Positions 42,987-53,397 of a DNA stretch of 64,000 nucleotides are shown here, piece by piece. The DNA lies in NCBI RefSeq assembly GCF_000143415.4, contig NW_003314279.1:1226091-1290090 (forward strand), written 5' to 3'. Made by a program: the position numbers and the translations under genes. Source of the stretch: Selaginella moellendorffii. Taxonomy: Eukaryota; Streptophyta; Lycopodiopsida; Selaginellales; Selaginellaceae. Below the pieces are notes generated by a model that worked only from the letters and a program-made list of their open reading frames with translations, did no database searches and was not told the DNA's origin. How positions within the stretch are numbered: the first letter of the stretch is position 1; each line of letters begins with the position of its first letter.

Positions 42987-44246
42987 CTAGTTTTTGCAAC
43001 ACTGGGGAAGTTTGCTAAGGCAGCACTCGTCCAGCTTGTGATACTGGTTCCTCGCTTTCTGGACGATCTTCTGGATGAACTGATCAATCTGGTCCTCGTG
43101 TCTTTCATAGGCTAATGGCAGCGTGAGAGTTCCAATAACACCTGGAAAGGAAACGGAGAATCACTACCAAGGCACTGTGGAAGTTTGGTCGATCTTTACC
43201 GAGATAGATGAGCGTGAGCAAGCTGAACCATTGTCCAACGTTGCCGAGAACCCACAACATGAGACAAGTCTGCAAGAATAGCTTTAGTTTTCGTTTCTGA
43301 AACAGGGCGGACGATCACCTTGAGAAGCATTGGGAAATCTTTTCCCGTGGACAAAGAGCGTGCGTAGTTAAGAACGCCATTTACTTCCTTGGCCACGCGC
43401 TTGGCAATCTTGTTAGATTTCTCGTCTGAGAGCTGGACCTCGGGAACAGGAGGAAGAGGCCTGCAATCCACAACAAGAAAAAAATCGAGTTATAAAGCTA
43501 AGCACAAAGAATACCTGTTGACGAGCGCAGCTAGATTCGCCCACGCAAAGAGCGCGATCAAAAGGAAAAGAACGATGTTGGCGACGAGCGAGATGAGCGT
43601 GTAGCCAGACCACTCAAAGACGAACCACACCAAGGTGGAGCCTCCCAGAATGCCAATGGACTTGCGCTTCTGCTTCCAGAGCATTACGTCAGCGACTGCC
43701 AAAACAAAGAGTGAAAAAAAACGTGAGAATGACTACCATGAAACGAAATAAAAGCATATCTATAAACGCTCGACGACTTAACGCACTGCGCAAAGGTCGA
43801 GCTTTCGATCACACTTGCAACTCTCGACTTCTTTTAAGCTCTCTGTCCAACACAACATGAAGAACATCTATGTGTAGCTCTCTAGAAAAACCAGATAGAC
43901 CCACAAGACAAAATAGAAGGAACTTACATTTGCCGCCTCCAAGAATCTGATGAACGGAGCGCTCCCTGTGGAGCAAACTCGGGACTGGAGCCGTCCCGCC
44001 CGCCACCGTCGCGACCTTTTGATCCATCGCCGGTGGCTGCTGCTGCTGCTGCTGACTAGGTTGGATTTGTATCTGGCTAGGCAGCGTTTGCTGCTGCTGG
44101 TAGGCCTGTTGCTGCGGCGGCGCCTGTCCAATACCCCATGAATGTACCTCTGGTTGCGCGGAGGAGATATCGGACTGGATCCTGCGCATCGAAGCTATTG
44201 GCGCCTTGTCGCCGGATAGATCCGAATGCATCCGCTGGTAAGACAT
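42987..44246 (-). CDS. reticulon-like protein (RTNLB)
   Basis: Five exons (44246-43928, 43695-43515, 43460-43319, 43269-43200, 43141-42987) in phase give 288 residues. After a Gln-rich, low-complexity N-terminal half comes the reticulon homology domain. It starts FADVMLWKQKRKSIGILGG, has a first hydrophobic hairpin (TLVWFVFEWSGYTLISLVANIVLFLLIALFAW), a 60-residue loop with EVNGVLNYARSLSTGKDF, a second hairpin (LMLWVLGNVGQWFSLLTLIYLGVIGTL), and the ending LPLAYERHEDQID. Such proteins bend ER tubules. It lies 231 bp upstream of the CEP164-like start on the same strand. Confidence 0.92.
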
Positions 44247-44674
44247 CCTGCAAATACCAAAAGCGGTGAGTATCGATCGATGATCCTCCAGAGGAGATGG
44301 AAAGACCTATAAGATCGAGCTAGAGCGCGCAAGAAAACGCCCCTCCGCCCCAAACTAATGGTTTTGTGTCAAAGTAGGGGCGGGAAAGGAAGGGACGGCG
44401 ATCCTCTCGGCCGATCGCAACCGTCGGCTTCCCAAACCGTCACCGTACGGCTGGCGTACCAGTACGGTACCACGTCACAAAAGCCACGTAATTTGGAGAT
44501 GGTTTTCCACGTCACTGCTGGCGTAATGACATGGCGCTGGAGACGGGGGGATTTCTTTTCTCGCATTTGGCTGTAGTGATCTTTGCGCTTGAGGTTCGCG
44601 ACCATTGGAAGGAATTTGCTAGGGCTCCGCGGGAGCTGCGAGCGCGAGTGGATCGCCGCCGGTTCTCCAGTTCA

Positions 44675-44939
44675 ATGCGCCATCAGGCTGGAGCGTCTCC
44701 ATCGCTGCTCACTAGGGCAGTGAGCTCGATCTTCGCGTTCGTGCGGCTGGCCGAGTTTGAGATCCTGTTTGTGCTCTTCTTTGTCATCGTTTTCCTGCTC
44801 GTCAAGGATCTGGTAGGGAGCTCAGGAAATTTAGGGTTGATTGATCGAGCGGGCAGCTCAACTAAATTCTCGTTGGCTCGTATAGACTTCTCGCCCGGAG
44901 TACAATCAAATTCTCGTCCGGAGGGAGGGTCACCTGTAG
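44675..44939 (+). CDS. small single-pass membrane protein, conserved-looking in plants
   Basis: Two exons (44675-44812 and 44886-44939) in phase encode 63 residues. After a polar start it has FVRLAEFEILFVLFFVIVFLLVKDL (one transmembrane helix) and the tail TSRPEYNQILVRREGHL. I have a faint memory of plant proteins with FEILFVLFF and KDLTSRPEYNQI, but no function. The intron is 73 bp. An in-frame upstream ATG at 44531 is possible. The stop codon is only 5 bp before the CFAP20 ATG on the same strand. Confidence 0.7.
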
Positions 44940-44944
44940 GGAAG

Positions 44945-45759
44945 ATGTTTAGGAACACCTTCCAGTCGGGCTTCTTGTCAATCTTCTACAGCATCGGGTA
45001 AGCTCTCCAGCTCAGAACCAAAATTCTAAAGCTTTGATCTTCTCTGGCAGGAGCAAACCTCTTCAGATTTGGGAGAAAGATGGTAAAGTTCTCAAGAGCG
45101 CGAGCTATGGAGAATATCAACTCTTTCCCTTTGCATTTTTGTTTTCCATTCTCCAGTGTCGAATGGACATATCAAGAGGATCACGGACGATGACATCCAG
45201 TCCATCGTGCTGGAGATCATGGGAACCAACGTCAGCACCAATTTCATCTCCTGCCCCTCGGATCCAGCGATGACGCTGGGCATCAAGCTGCCATTTCTAG
45301 TGATGATCATCAAGAACCTCAAGAAATACTTCAGCTTCGAGGTCCAAGTCCTCGACGACAAGAACGTAAGGCGTCGCTTCCGGGCGTCGAATTTCCAGGT
45401 ACTCTCTCTACACGCTACTCACGAGATCGCTCGAGATTTGAGCTCTCTTGCAGACGAGCACGCGTGTGAAGCCTTTCATATGCACGATGCCAATGCGCCT
45501 GGACGAGGGCTGGAACCAAGTGCAGTTCAATCTCGCGGATTTCACCAGGCGTGCCTATGGAACGAACTACGTGGAGACGTTGCGGGTGCAAGTTCACGCG
45601 AATTGCAGGCTGAGGAGGATTTACTTCTCCGAGAGGCTCTTCTCGGAAGAGGAGCTCCCTCCCGAGTTCAAGCTCTTTCTACCCGTGCAGGTAAGGCTGG
45701 GCTCCTCATCTTTGTCGTGTCACACTGATTTTTTCCTTTGCTTTTCTTAGAAGCCTTGA
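44945..45759 (+). CDS. CFAP20: CFAP20 (cilia- and flagella-associated protein 20 / BUG22)
   Basis: Exons 44945-44997, 45051-45082, 45157-45398, 45454-45690 and 45751-45759 keep phase and give 190 residues, the family length. It begins [25 protein letters not shown]. It contains [57 protein letters not shown] and [20 protein letters not shown], and ends LFLPVQKP. CFAP20 is an inner-junction protein of doublet microtubules needed for ciliary motility, with other roles proposed in non-ciliated plants. It starts 5 bp after the preceding small gene. Confidence 0.95.
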
Positions 45760-47412
45760 TGTGTTGCGACTTATAGGGAGATATATCGCGAGGATTTTCT
45801 CTCTAAAATTCGAATTTCAGAGGTACTTCTTGTTAAATTATAAGGTTTTTATGCAGCTTTTCATGAGTTGTTATTGTGACAAATTGATTTATTGAATACT
45901 AGTAATTGCCCATCCAATGCTGGGCCTTCTGGTGAAAATAAAAATAAAAATTGAACAGTATTTCTCGCCCAGCGCCCAGCTCCTTACAGTAAAATAGTGA
46001 ATTTGTGCGTAAAATGACTCTGGAGAAATGCCAAAACTCTTGGATTCCAGAAGCAGAGGCGTCAACCAAGGACCCTAATTTTTTCCCGCCGGGCCAGCTG
46101 TGGAAGAAATACTGGACACGAGGAATTCACCACCAAGGTACGGTGGTGAGCATCTCTTTGTTCTCCTCTTTTTAGCCAGCTAGCAGCAGTAGGTTTGGTG
46201 GCCAAGTGGAAGTTGTGGAAGTTGTGTAATCAGCTGTGGCTGTGGCCATGGTGTTGCCCAAGTGTGGCTATTGTGTGTAGCTGTGGCCACAAGTGCTTCA
46301 ATTTCTTTGAGTTATGTGCTTTGGCTCATTATTATGGTCATTTGGCTAGCAATAGCACTTGCTCACCTAAGTGCTGATTTTATATAATACTTTTATTTGT
46401 GCTGAGATTACACCAGAAAGTTTTAAAATCATTTTTAAAAATTTAGTAAATAAAACGGATTAAAACACTTTGAGAGATTGATAGAAGTATAGGTTATATA
46501 TGTTTTTTATATTAGTTAAAATAAAAACTGATATTAACACTTATTTATTAATAAATAATATATATTTTTATATGAAAGTCTCTAGGTATTTTTAGTCTAT
46601 CTTTTTCACAAAAACAAAACTATAAAAATACATAAATAAAAAACATAGTGTATCATTTAATTGTAATTATTTATAAGTAGCCCTTAAAATTTATAAATAT
46701 TTCTTAAATATTTAGTATTTTTATCATTGAGATGCTCTCTTTACATTTAATGAATAACCCTTATTTATGTCGTTTTTATATTCATTTAAAAAGGCCAATT
46801 AAAAAATAAAATTTATATAAAATATTTTCAATGAAATTATTTATACTATTTATTTTGTTATTATTTAAACGTAATATATACTAATTTCTGTTATTATACC
46901 AGCTCTTTCATTTAAATATATGAGTAGGAACAGCGACTTTAGCTCTCTTGGGAGATATAGCATGCTCAATAATATTTTTTTATTAAAAAAGTATTTACAC
47001 TTTTCATATGTACCAGTATAAAACTCTTAATGCTATAAAATAGAAATACAGTATATGATAAATAATAAATTTTTAATATTTATTTAAGTTATTAAAATAT
47101 ATTAAAGTGTATATTAATGTTTAAAAAACTATTTATAATATTAAATAGTTTTTTGAAGATAATGTTTTAATTTTATATGAAGGTATTAAGTTTATTTATA
47201 AAAATTAAGAAATTAACCTAAAGTTTTTTAAATATTTCATGGCAAAACTATTTATGTTAAAAATGGCTTGTAAAATAGAATTGTTATAGCTTTATTTTAC
47301 AGAAAAAAATGATTTCCCATGCTAAAAAAATAAAAATCATTTTATAAAAAAATCATATAAAAATCATTTTTATATATTTAAAAGATATCCCATGCTTTAA
47401 AAAACATCTTCT
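45760..47412. other. AT-rich intergenic region
   Basis: No gene seen. 46380-47400 is strongly AT-rich with long A and T runs. Around 46190-46300 there is a short GTGGCTGTGGCC/GTGTGGC low-complexity zone. Confidence 0.5.
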
Positions 47413-49014
47413 TTATAAATCTGTTTTGTAGGTCACCATGTTAGAAACTAATAAATAGGAGGCTGGGTCTTTAGGAAAGAGTTCCACAATCTTCTTGGCA
47501 ATGCGACTTCCTCGTTCTACATCACCAAGAACTCTACAAGCGCTTAGCAAGCTAGTCCAGGCATGAACATCTGGCAAGAAGGGCATACTCCACATCAAAT
47601 CCTCAGCTTGCTCAAGCTGCTTGGCTCTTCCAAGAGCATCAATCAGGCAGCGGTAGTGCTCGTAGATTGGGGCTACTCCATAGTCACCAATCATTGAGAG
47701 AAAATGCTGCTGAGCCTTGGCTATTCTCCCACCATGGCAACACCCACAGAGAACTCCCAGAAAGGTCACTGAATTTGCTCTCACTCCCTCAAGAACCATC
47801 TCACGGAACAGCTCAAGCGCACGATCATAGAGTCCGCAGTGCGCAGACGCCTGAATAATCGAGCTCCACCCCACAACGTTCCGGACCGGCATCTCGGCGA
47901 ATCTGCACCAAGCCAGCGCCAGATGCCCTTTCCGGGCATATGCAGCCACGATGCTTGTCCACGACATGGCATTTCGAGCCGCCATTCGATCAAAGACCTC
48001 CTGCGCTTTTGCTATCTCGCCGTTCTCTGAAAACGCGTCAATCATCGAGTTCCAGGCCACAATATCGCGCTCGGGAATCGATTCAAACATCTTGGACGCC
48101 TCGAGGACATGCCCGGCGCGGGCATAAGCCGTGAGCATAGCGTTCCACGAAATTAAATTCCTCCCCGGCATAGAATCAAATGTAGACTTGGCAGAGTCTA
48201 CGTCGAGAACAGAGATAAGCATTGTGGTTGTCACCACATTGTGTAGAGGCATCTTGTTAAACAAGATGGTTGCATTGTCAACATACCTATTCTGGGCATT
48301 TGCTGTGATCATAGCGTTCCAGCACGCAGCATCTCGGCCGGGCATCTTTACAAACATCTCCCAAGCACGAACGACATTTCCGCTTGCGCCGTATCCAGTA
48401 AGAAGAGCGGTGGTCGAGACAACATTCCACTCGGGCATCTTCGCCCACACCCGAGACGACTCTTCCGAATGCCCGTTCTGGGCATATGCGGTGATTATTG
48501 CGTTCCAAGCGCCGCAGTTCCGATCCGCAATGGCGAGGAAGATCGCCCATGATTTCTCGACATCGCCGCTCCGCGCGTACAACAGCAGCATCATCGTCCA
48601 GGTGATGGCGTTCTTCCTCTCGGGCATGGCGTTGAAGATGGCAACAGCGGAGGTAGTGTCCCCATTCTCTATGTGCGCGGCAATGAGGATGTTCCAGGAG
48701 AAGGTGTTGGGGCAGCGGATGGAAGCAAACGCGTCCCGGGCATCGCCCAGATTGCCACACTTGCCATACATCTCCACCAGGGCATTCGCGACGAAATGGT
48801 GGCGATGGAGCTGCTGCTGCCCATCGGCGGCGATCCGGGTGTGGAGCTGCTGGCCGCGAGCCAGATCCCTGGCGGCGCCGCAGGATTTGAGCTGCCGGAC
48901 CACATCGATGATCCTCGCGTGATGATGATCACGACGGTCTTGATTTCCTTGCTGTTCTTCCTCCTCCTCGTGAGCTCGAGTAGCAATTGGAGAGGATGAC
49001 GTATGGAGCTCCAT
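47413..49014 (-). CDS. PLS-class PPR protein, E-type ending (overlaps the next PPR gene)
   Basis: The open frame extends to 49209, but ATG at 49014 (MELHTSSSPI) or ATG codons upstream near 49050-49070 are likely starts. It is intronless, about 530 residues. PPR motifs begin with VVRQLKSCG and repeat FVANALVEMYGKCGN, SWNILIAAHIENGD and AWNAIITAYAQNGHSEE, ending with ITVYxxx-free E motifs (DVHAWTSLLSACRVLGDVERG..., ASYLLVSNM). There is no DYW. A probable organellar RNA-editing or processing factor with unknown target. Its 5' end overlaps the 3' end of the upstream PPR gene by about 86 bp in a different frame. Confidence 0.82.
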   Translation of the reverse strand: MELHTSSSPIATRAHEEEEEQQGNQDRRDHHHARIIDVVRQLKSCGAARDLARGQQLHTRIAADGQQQLHRHHFVANALVEMYGKCGNLGDARDAFASIRCPNTFSWNILIAAHIENGDTTSAVAIFNAMPERKNAITWTMMLLLYARSGDVEKSWAIFLAIADRNCGAWNAIITAYAQNGHSEESSRVWAKMPEWNVVSTTALLTGYGASGNVVRAWEMFVKMPGRDAACWNAMITANAQNRYVDNATILFNKMPLHNVVTTTMLISVLDVDSAKSTFDSMPGRNLISWNAMLTAYARAGHVLEASKMFESIPERDIVAWNSMIDAFSENGEIAKAQEVFDRMAARNAMSWTSIVAAYARKGHLALAWCRFAEMPVRNVVGWSSIIQASAHCGLYDRALELFREMVLEGVRANSVTFLGVLCGCCHGGRIAKAQQHFLSMIGDYGVAPIYEHYRCLIDALGRAKQLEQAEDLMWSMPFLPDVHAWTSLLSACRVLGDVERGSRIAKKIVELFPKDPASYLLVSNMVTYKTDL

Positions 49015-50716
49015 GGCCCGGATCGCACGCCACTGCCCTCCTCGCGGCGTCATCGCCAGATCTTCCATGGATCGAGCACGCCGCCAGCAGCGTCGTCCAG
49101 CTATATGCATCCGGCACAAAGGGCATCGTCTCCACGAGCTCCTCCGCGCGATCCAGGTGATGCGCTCTTCCCAGAAGATCGACCAGGCAGTGGTAGTGCT
49201 GGATCCCAATCCTGACCCCGAAATCGATCTCCGCCCGCGACGCGATGGCCAAGCCCTGCTCGATCATCCCGGCGTGCGCGCACGCCGTGAGCACCGCCAC
49301 GAATGTCACGTCCGTCGCCTCGATCCCCTCGACGCACATCCGCCCAAAGAGATCCAGCGCTACCTGTGGATGCCCGCTTTGGGCATACCCCTGGATCATC
49401 ACAGTCCACGACACTGGATCGCCCTCTACCAAGGAATTGAATTCATGCCTCGTCGCATCGATCGCGCCGCGCTGGGCGAGTGACGCGAGCTGGATGCTCC
49501 ACGACACTGCGTTGTGGCAGGGCATCCGCCCGGCGATTGATCGACAGGAGGAGCTGGAGTGCTGCGCGGCGGATTGGAGCAGCGTGTTCCAGCTGAGCGC
49601 GTTCCTCTCGGGCATGGAATCGAAGATCTCTTTCGCCGCGGCGTGATCCAGCGCGAGGACGTGCCCGTGGATCATTGCCGTGCACGAGACGACGTCCCAG
49701 GCGGGCATTCGATCCAGCGTGTTCTTCGCGGCGGTGCTGTGCCCCAGCCAGGCATAGCCGGAGAGCAAGCACGTCCACGCCAGGGCGTCTCTCTGCGGCA
49801 TCGCATCGAAGAACTCCCTGGCCTCGCGCATCTCTCCATGCGCGGCGTATGCTTGGAGGATCGCCGAGCACGACGCCAGGCTCCACATCGCCATCCTCGC
49901 GAAGAACTCCTTCCCCTGGAGTGGATCCAGCGCGATCATCGTGTTCCAGGACATGACGTTCCTCTCCGGCATGGATCGAAACAAGTCCACTGCTCGCTCG
50001 CGATCGCCCTCTTCCTTGTATCCCGCAAGCAGCGAGTTCCACGAGACAAGATCGTGCAGCGGCATTCGATCGAAGAGCGCCTTGGCTTCGACGATATGCC
50101 CCGACTGGGCATACGTTCCCACCATCGCATTCCACAGCACGGAGTTTCTCTCTGGAGCTCGATCAAACAGCGATCTTGCTTCGGTGTAGGAGCTTGGATT
50201 CTGCAAGAAGGACGTGACGAGCGTCGTCCATGACACGACGCTCCACTGAGGCATCCGGTGGAACGTATCGAGCGAGCCCTGCGTATGCCCGCCGGCGGCA
50301 TACCCGTTGAGGAAAACGTTCCACGAGACGAGGTCTCGCTCTGGGATGTCGTCGAAGACGAGCTTGGAAAGGTGGTGGCTTCCGGAGGAAGAGAAGAATG
50401 CCATGGCCGTGGTCCACGACACGGCGTTCCTGTGTGGCATTGCCTCGAGCGCCACCTTTGCCTTGTGGAGATGCCCGTTGTGGGTATATGACAGGAGGAG
50501 GAAGTTCCACGAGTAGATGTTTCGAGAGGGGATGGCTTGGAAGACGGACTCGGCGTCGTCGAGGCTACCGAGTTTGCCATACATGTCGATGAGGACGTGA
50601 TTCACATACCTGTCAGTGGAGAGCTCGGCACCGATTTTGCGGTGGAGGGATCGCAGCTCCTGCAAAGTGGTGGTGGATTTGAGCAGCTGGGTGAGCGCTG
50701 ATGCTGACAGGATCAT
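48929..50716 (-). CDS. PLS-class PPR protein, E-type ending
   Basis: An intronless 595-residue frame. It starts MILSASALTQLLKSTTTLQELRSLHRKIG, the usual first Selaginella-type CX motif, then about 14 PPR motifs (VLIDMYGKLGSLDDAESVF, SWNFLLLSYTHNGH, LWNAMVGTYAQSGHIVEAKALFDRMP). It ends AYSWTTLLAACSIHG...APYVILSNCY, an E motif. The last residues (SSSRGGGRTARKSRPS) are read from the region that forms the 5' part of the next PPR gene. Both genes have the same strand and may share a transcript. Confidence 0.83.
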   Translation of the reverse strand: MILSASALTQLLKSTTTLQELRSLHRKIGAELSTDRYVNHVLIDMYGKLGSLDDAESVFQAIPSRNIYSWNFLLLSYTHNGHLHKAKVALEAMPHRNAVSWTTAMAFFSSSGSHHLSKLVFDDIPERDLVSWNVFLNGYAAGGHTQGSLDTFHRMPQWSVVSWTTLVTSFLQNPSSYTEARSLFDRAPERNSVLWNAMVGTYAQSGHIVEAKALFDRMPLHDLVSWNSLLAGYKEEGDRERAVDLFRSMPERNVMSWNTMIALDPLQGKEFFARMAMWSLASCSAILQAYAAHGEMREAREFFDAMPQRDALAWTCLLSGYAWLGHSTAAKNTLDRMPAWDVVSCTAMIHGHVLALDHAAAKEIFDSMPERNALSWNTLLQSAAQHSSSSCRSIAGRMPCHNAVSWSIQLASLAQRGAIDATRHEFNSLVEGDPVSWTVMIQGYAQSGHPQVALDLFGRMCVEGIEATDVTFVAVLTACAHAGMIEQGLAIASRAEIDFGVRIGIQHYHCLVDLLGRAHHLDRAEELVETMPFVPDAYSWTTLLAACSIHGRSGDDAARRAVACDPGHGAPYVILSNCYSSSRGGGRTARKSRPS

Positions 50717-53397
50717 CAGTGATCAAAGATTTCCAAGCATCCACATTTTCTTTTTGGTTTTTCCGGATCACACAAGACATCTATATCTTCCAGCTTTCAT
50801 AACCAAAAAAGTTAGTTTTCTGGATCTCATACTTTTTGTAAGATATACTCAAGCACGGTACACATGCCAAGAAAAAAAAAAGAAAAGCTTTTCTTCTCTG
50901 GACTTAATGTTCCTCGTTGGTCCGTGTCACAGGAATAGAAGAAGCAACAGGGATCGCTGGCTGGATGTCGAAAGGGCGATTCAATCAACCCCGTGAACTT
51001 CGTGCTGGGCAAGTTTGTACATTCTGTGTCTTGTTTCGCCAGAGAAATGGTTGGGCTTTCCTTGTTTTCCTCCATAGAAATGATGTTTCGTCCGCAGGAT
51101 CGCCCCAGTCAAAGTTTGCGTTGCGTTTTGTCAATGTTTCCGCACCGTTCACGGAATGACCAGAAAGTATAAAAAAGTAAAGAAGATTTCCACCATACCT
51201 CCTAACTTGGATGTTTCCATCGTGGCAACAGCGCGCACAGCTTGGAGGAGAGTGAATATTAAAGCGTAAGCACTCCATCCATAATTTTCATCTTCTTCTT
51301 CCTTCTTCTTTGCTGTTCTAAGCTTTTCTTTAGTGTTTTACTCGTTGTATCTTTTCTTTGGATTCCTGGCGACTGATGAGAGGGACTTCACGAGTTGTCT
51401 ACATTCTGACTGATGGAGCGAGACCGAATCATCAAACTACTGTTGCCAGATTCTCAAGGTACGCTGCAGTATAATCAATGAACAGCGAAAATCACAGAGA
51501 TGAACAAAGACTTTTCTGATCTTTTTTCGCTTTTCTCCAGCTTTCTATTCAATTCCTTTTGCAGGAGCAGCCCATGTGAAAGATCGACGTGAAAAATGCT
51601 TAGTTTTTACTGCTTTTGATCACTGGCCCTGGGATCAGTCGTTCGGGATGGATCTGTAAAATCGCCGTTGCTTCAGGAACGGAGACGCGCATGAAAGCGA
51701 GACGCCAAGAAACTAGTTTTTTGCTTCCAAATCAGTTTCTAAGAGCTCCAGGCTCACAGATACAAAAAAAACGAAAACAAAACTCCGTCTCTGCCCGGCT
51801 GGCAGCTGCTGCTGCGTTCAGATCTGGATCATGAGTCTCCTCTCCACCATAATGAAAACCGAACAAAACACTCTCGCAATTCGCCGAAGCTTTCATAAAG
51901 AAACTTCTCTTGATCGCGCCCGTACGAGAGGTGTTCTTCCACCGTTGCGATTCTTTTCTTTGTTCTTTCTTTTTGTTGTTGTCTCTCTCTCGCTCTCAGT
52001 CACTCACTCGTCCCCTGGAGTGAATATTTTATGATTTCCTCCCGCCCCGCCCCACCATGCTTGTGCTTTGCTCTCCCCTCGATGTTTCTCGTGCTTGGAG
52101 CTTCCAACTTACTCAAGCGAAAGACTCGGCCGGCGGGCACTGCAGTGCATAAACTAGAGGATTTCTCTCCCCTCCTGCGCGCGTGTTCCTCTTTTCAGTC
52201 GCATACGACTCACGATTTTTCCTTATTTTTTTTGCTTTTGTTTTCTGTTGTTGGTGGTGTAACATTTGCTGAGCTTGCTGCACGGCACCGATCCAGAGAG
52301 CGTAAGGGCATTCATTCAATCCCATACATATGTATACAACTCTCATGTTCTTCCTCCCCAAAGCAGAGAGATCCATCCGGAGCCCGCGTGCTTGTGTGTA
52401 CCTCTCATCCCGGACGAATCGACCACAGAACATCGCACATAGATTATCTGAGAAACCCATTCTTTTTCATGCTTGTCTAGATAGTCCTCTACCCCCATAA
52501 CGTTCTTGCAGAGGGGTACCTTGATTTGATTGATTGGATGGAAACTGGATGAATGGACCATGCTCGAGCCAAGCCATTGTAAGTAGCAAGCGAGGAACAC
52601 CACATCAAACTCAAATCAATCAATTCATCCATGCATCCACCCATCCAACATTTATACCGGCAAACTGTTTGCTCCCAAGCTTTTATAGTAAGAAAAACCG
52701 ATTGAACGTGTGCATGCGTCCCCTGTAATGTAGGTTTAGAAGTTCAGCCCCACTTCTAAGAACCAAAGGGAGAAGGAAGAGAACTTACTTGCCATTGTTG
52801 GTTGGCAACGTAGCCGCCATTTTCCAGCCATTGAGAGCGCTGAGAGGGACGTGCGTGTGGCACTTTGCTAGTCTCCTAGCCCGCTTTAGTGCCTATATAG
52901 AATAGATCAAGATCACAGCAAGGTTCAGTTAAAGAAAAAGCAAGGAGAATCAAAAAGAAATGAAAGAATACCGCTTTGTAACTATGTGCGCAGCAGTAGG
53001 CCAGCGCGCCAGCCAGCAGCTCAATTGACTAGAAAACAAGCATACCAATGATCATCCAACAGCGAAACCAGGCGGACTTGTTTTTGTGGAAGGAGAAACA
53101 AGAGGAGGAAGAAGAAGAAGGGCGCTCGCTACTCTAGGAAGTAAAAGGGGAAAGATATGTGTGTGAATCAACAATGAACACAACACTCTCACACATAAAA
53201 TATGGCTGATCTCTCGCTCTCTCTCCCTCCCTCTGAAATCCCCACAACACACAATGCGGCACGATGAAAGAGGGACGGGAAGAGAGTTTACCGTGCAGGA
53301 AAATCTATGAGATTCTTCGGCTCTCCATGGTGCGAGTCTGGAAAAGAGGGCGCTGCGTTAGTTTTTAGTTGAAGGAAAGGAAGAGATACACTTAACG
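50717..53397. other. intergenic region, partly 5' leader of the downstream gene
   Basis: No convincing gene. Short open frames on both strands lack codon bias or motifs. CT-rich tracts (for example 51985-52005) and GA-rich tracts (53090-53125; 53203-53232 on the minus strand) suggest promoter and leader sequence toward the gene at 53398. Confidence 0.45.

Noticed and set aside
50827-52603. Protein genes in the 50.7-53.4 kb interval
   Set aside because: Frames are short, compositionally odd and lack conserved motifs; intergenic or leader sequence is more likely.
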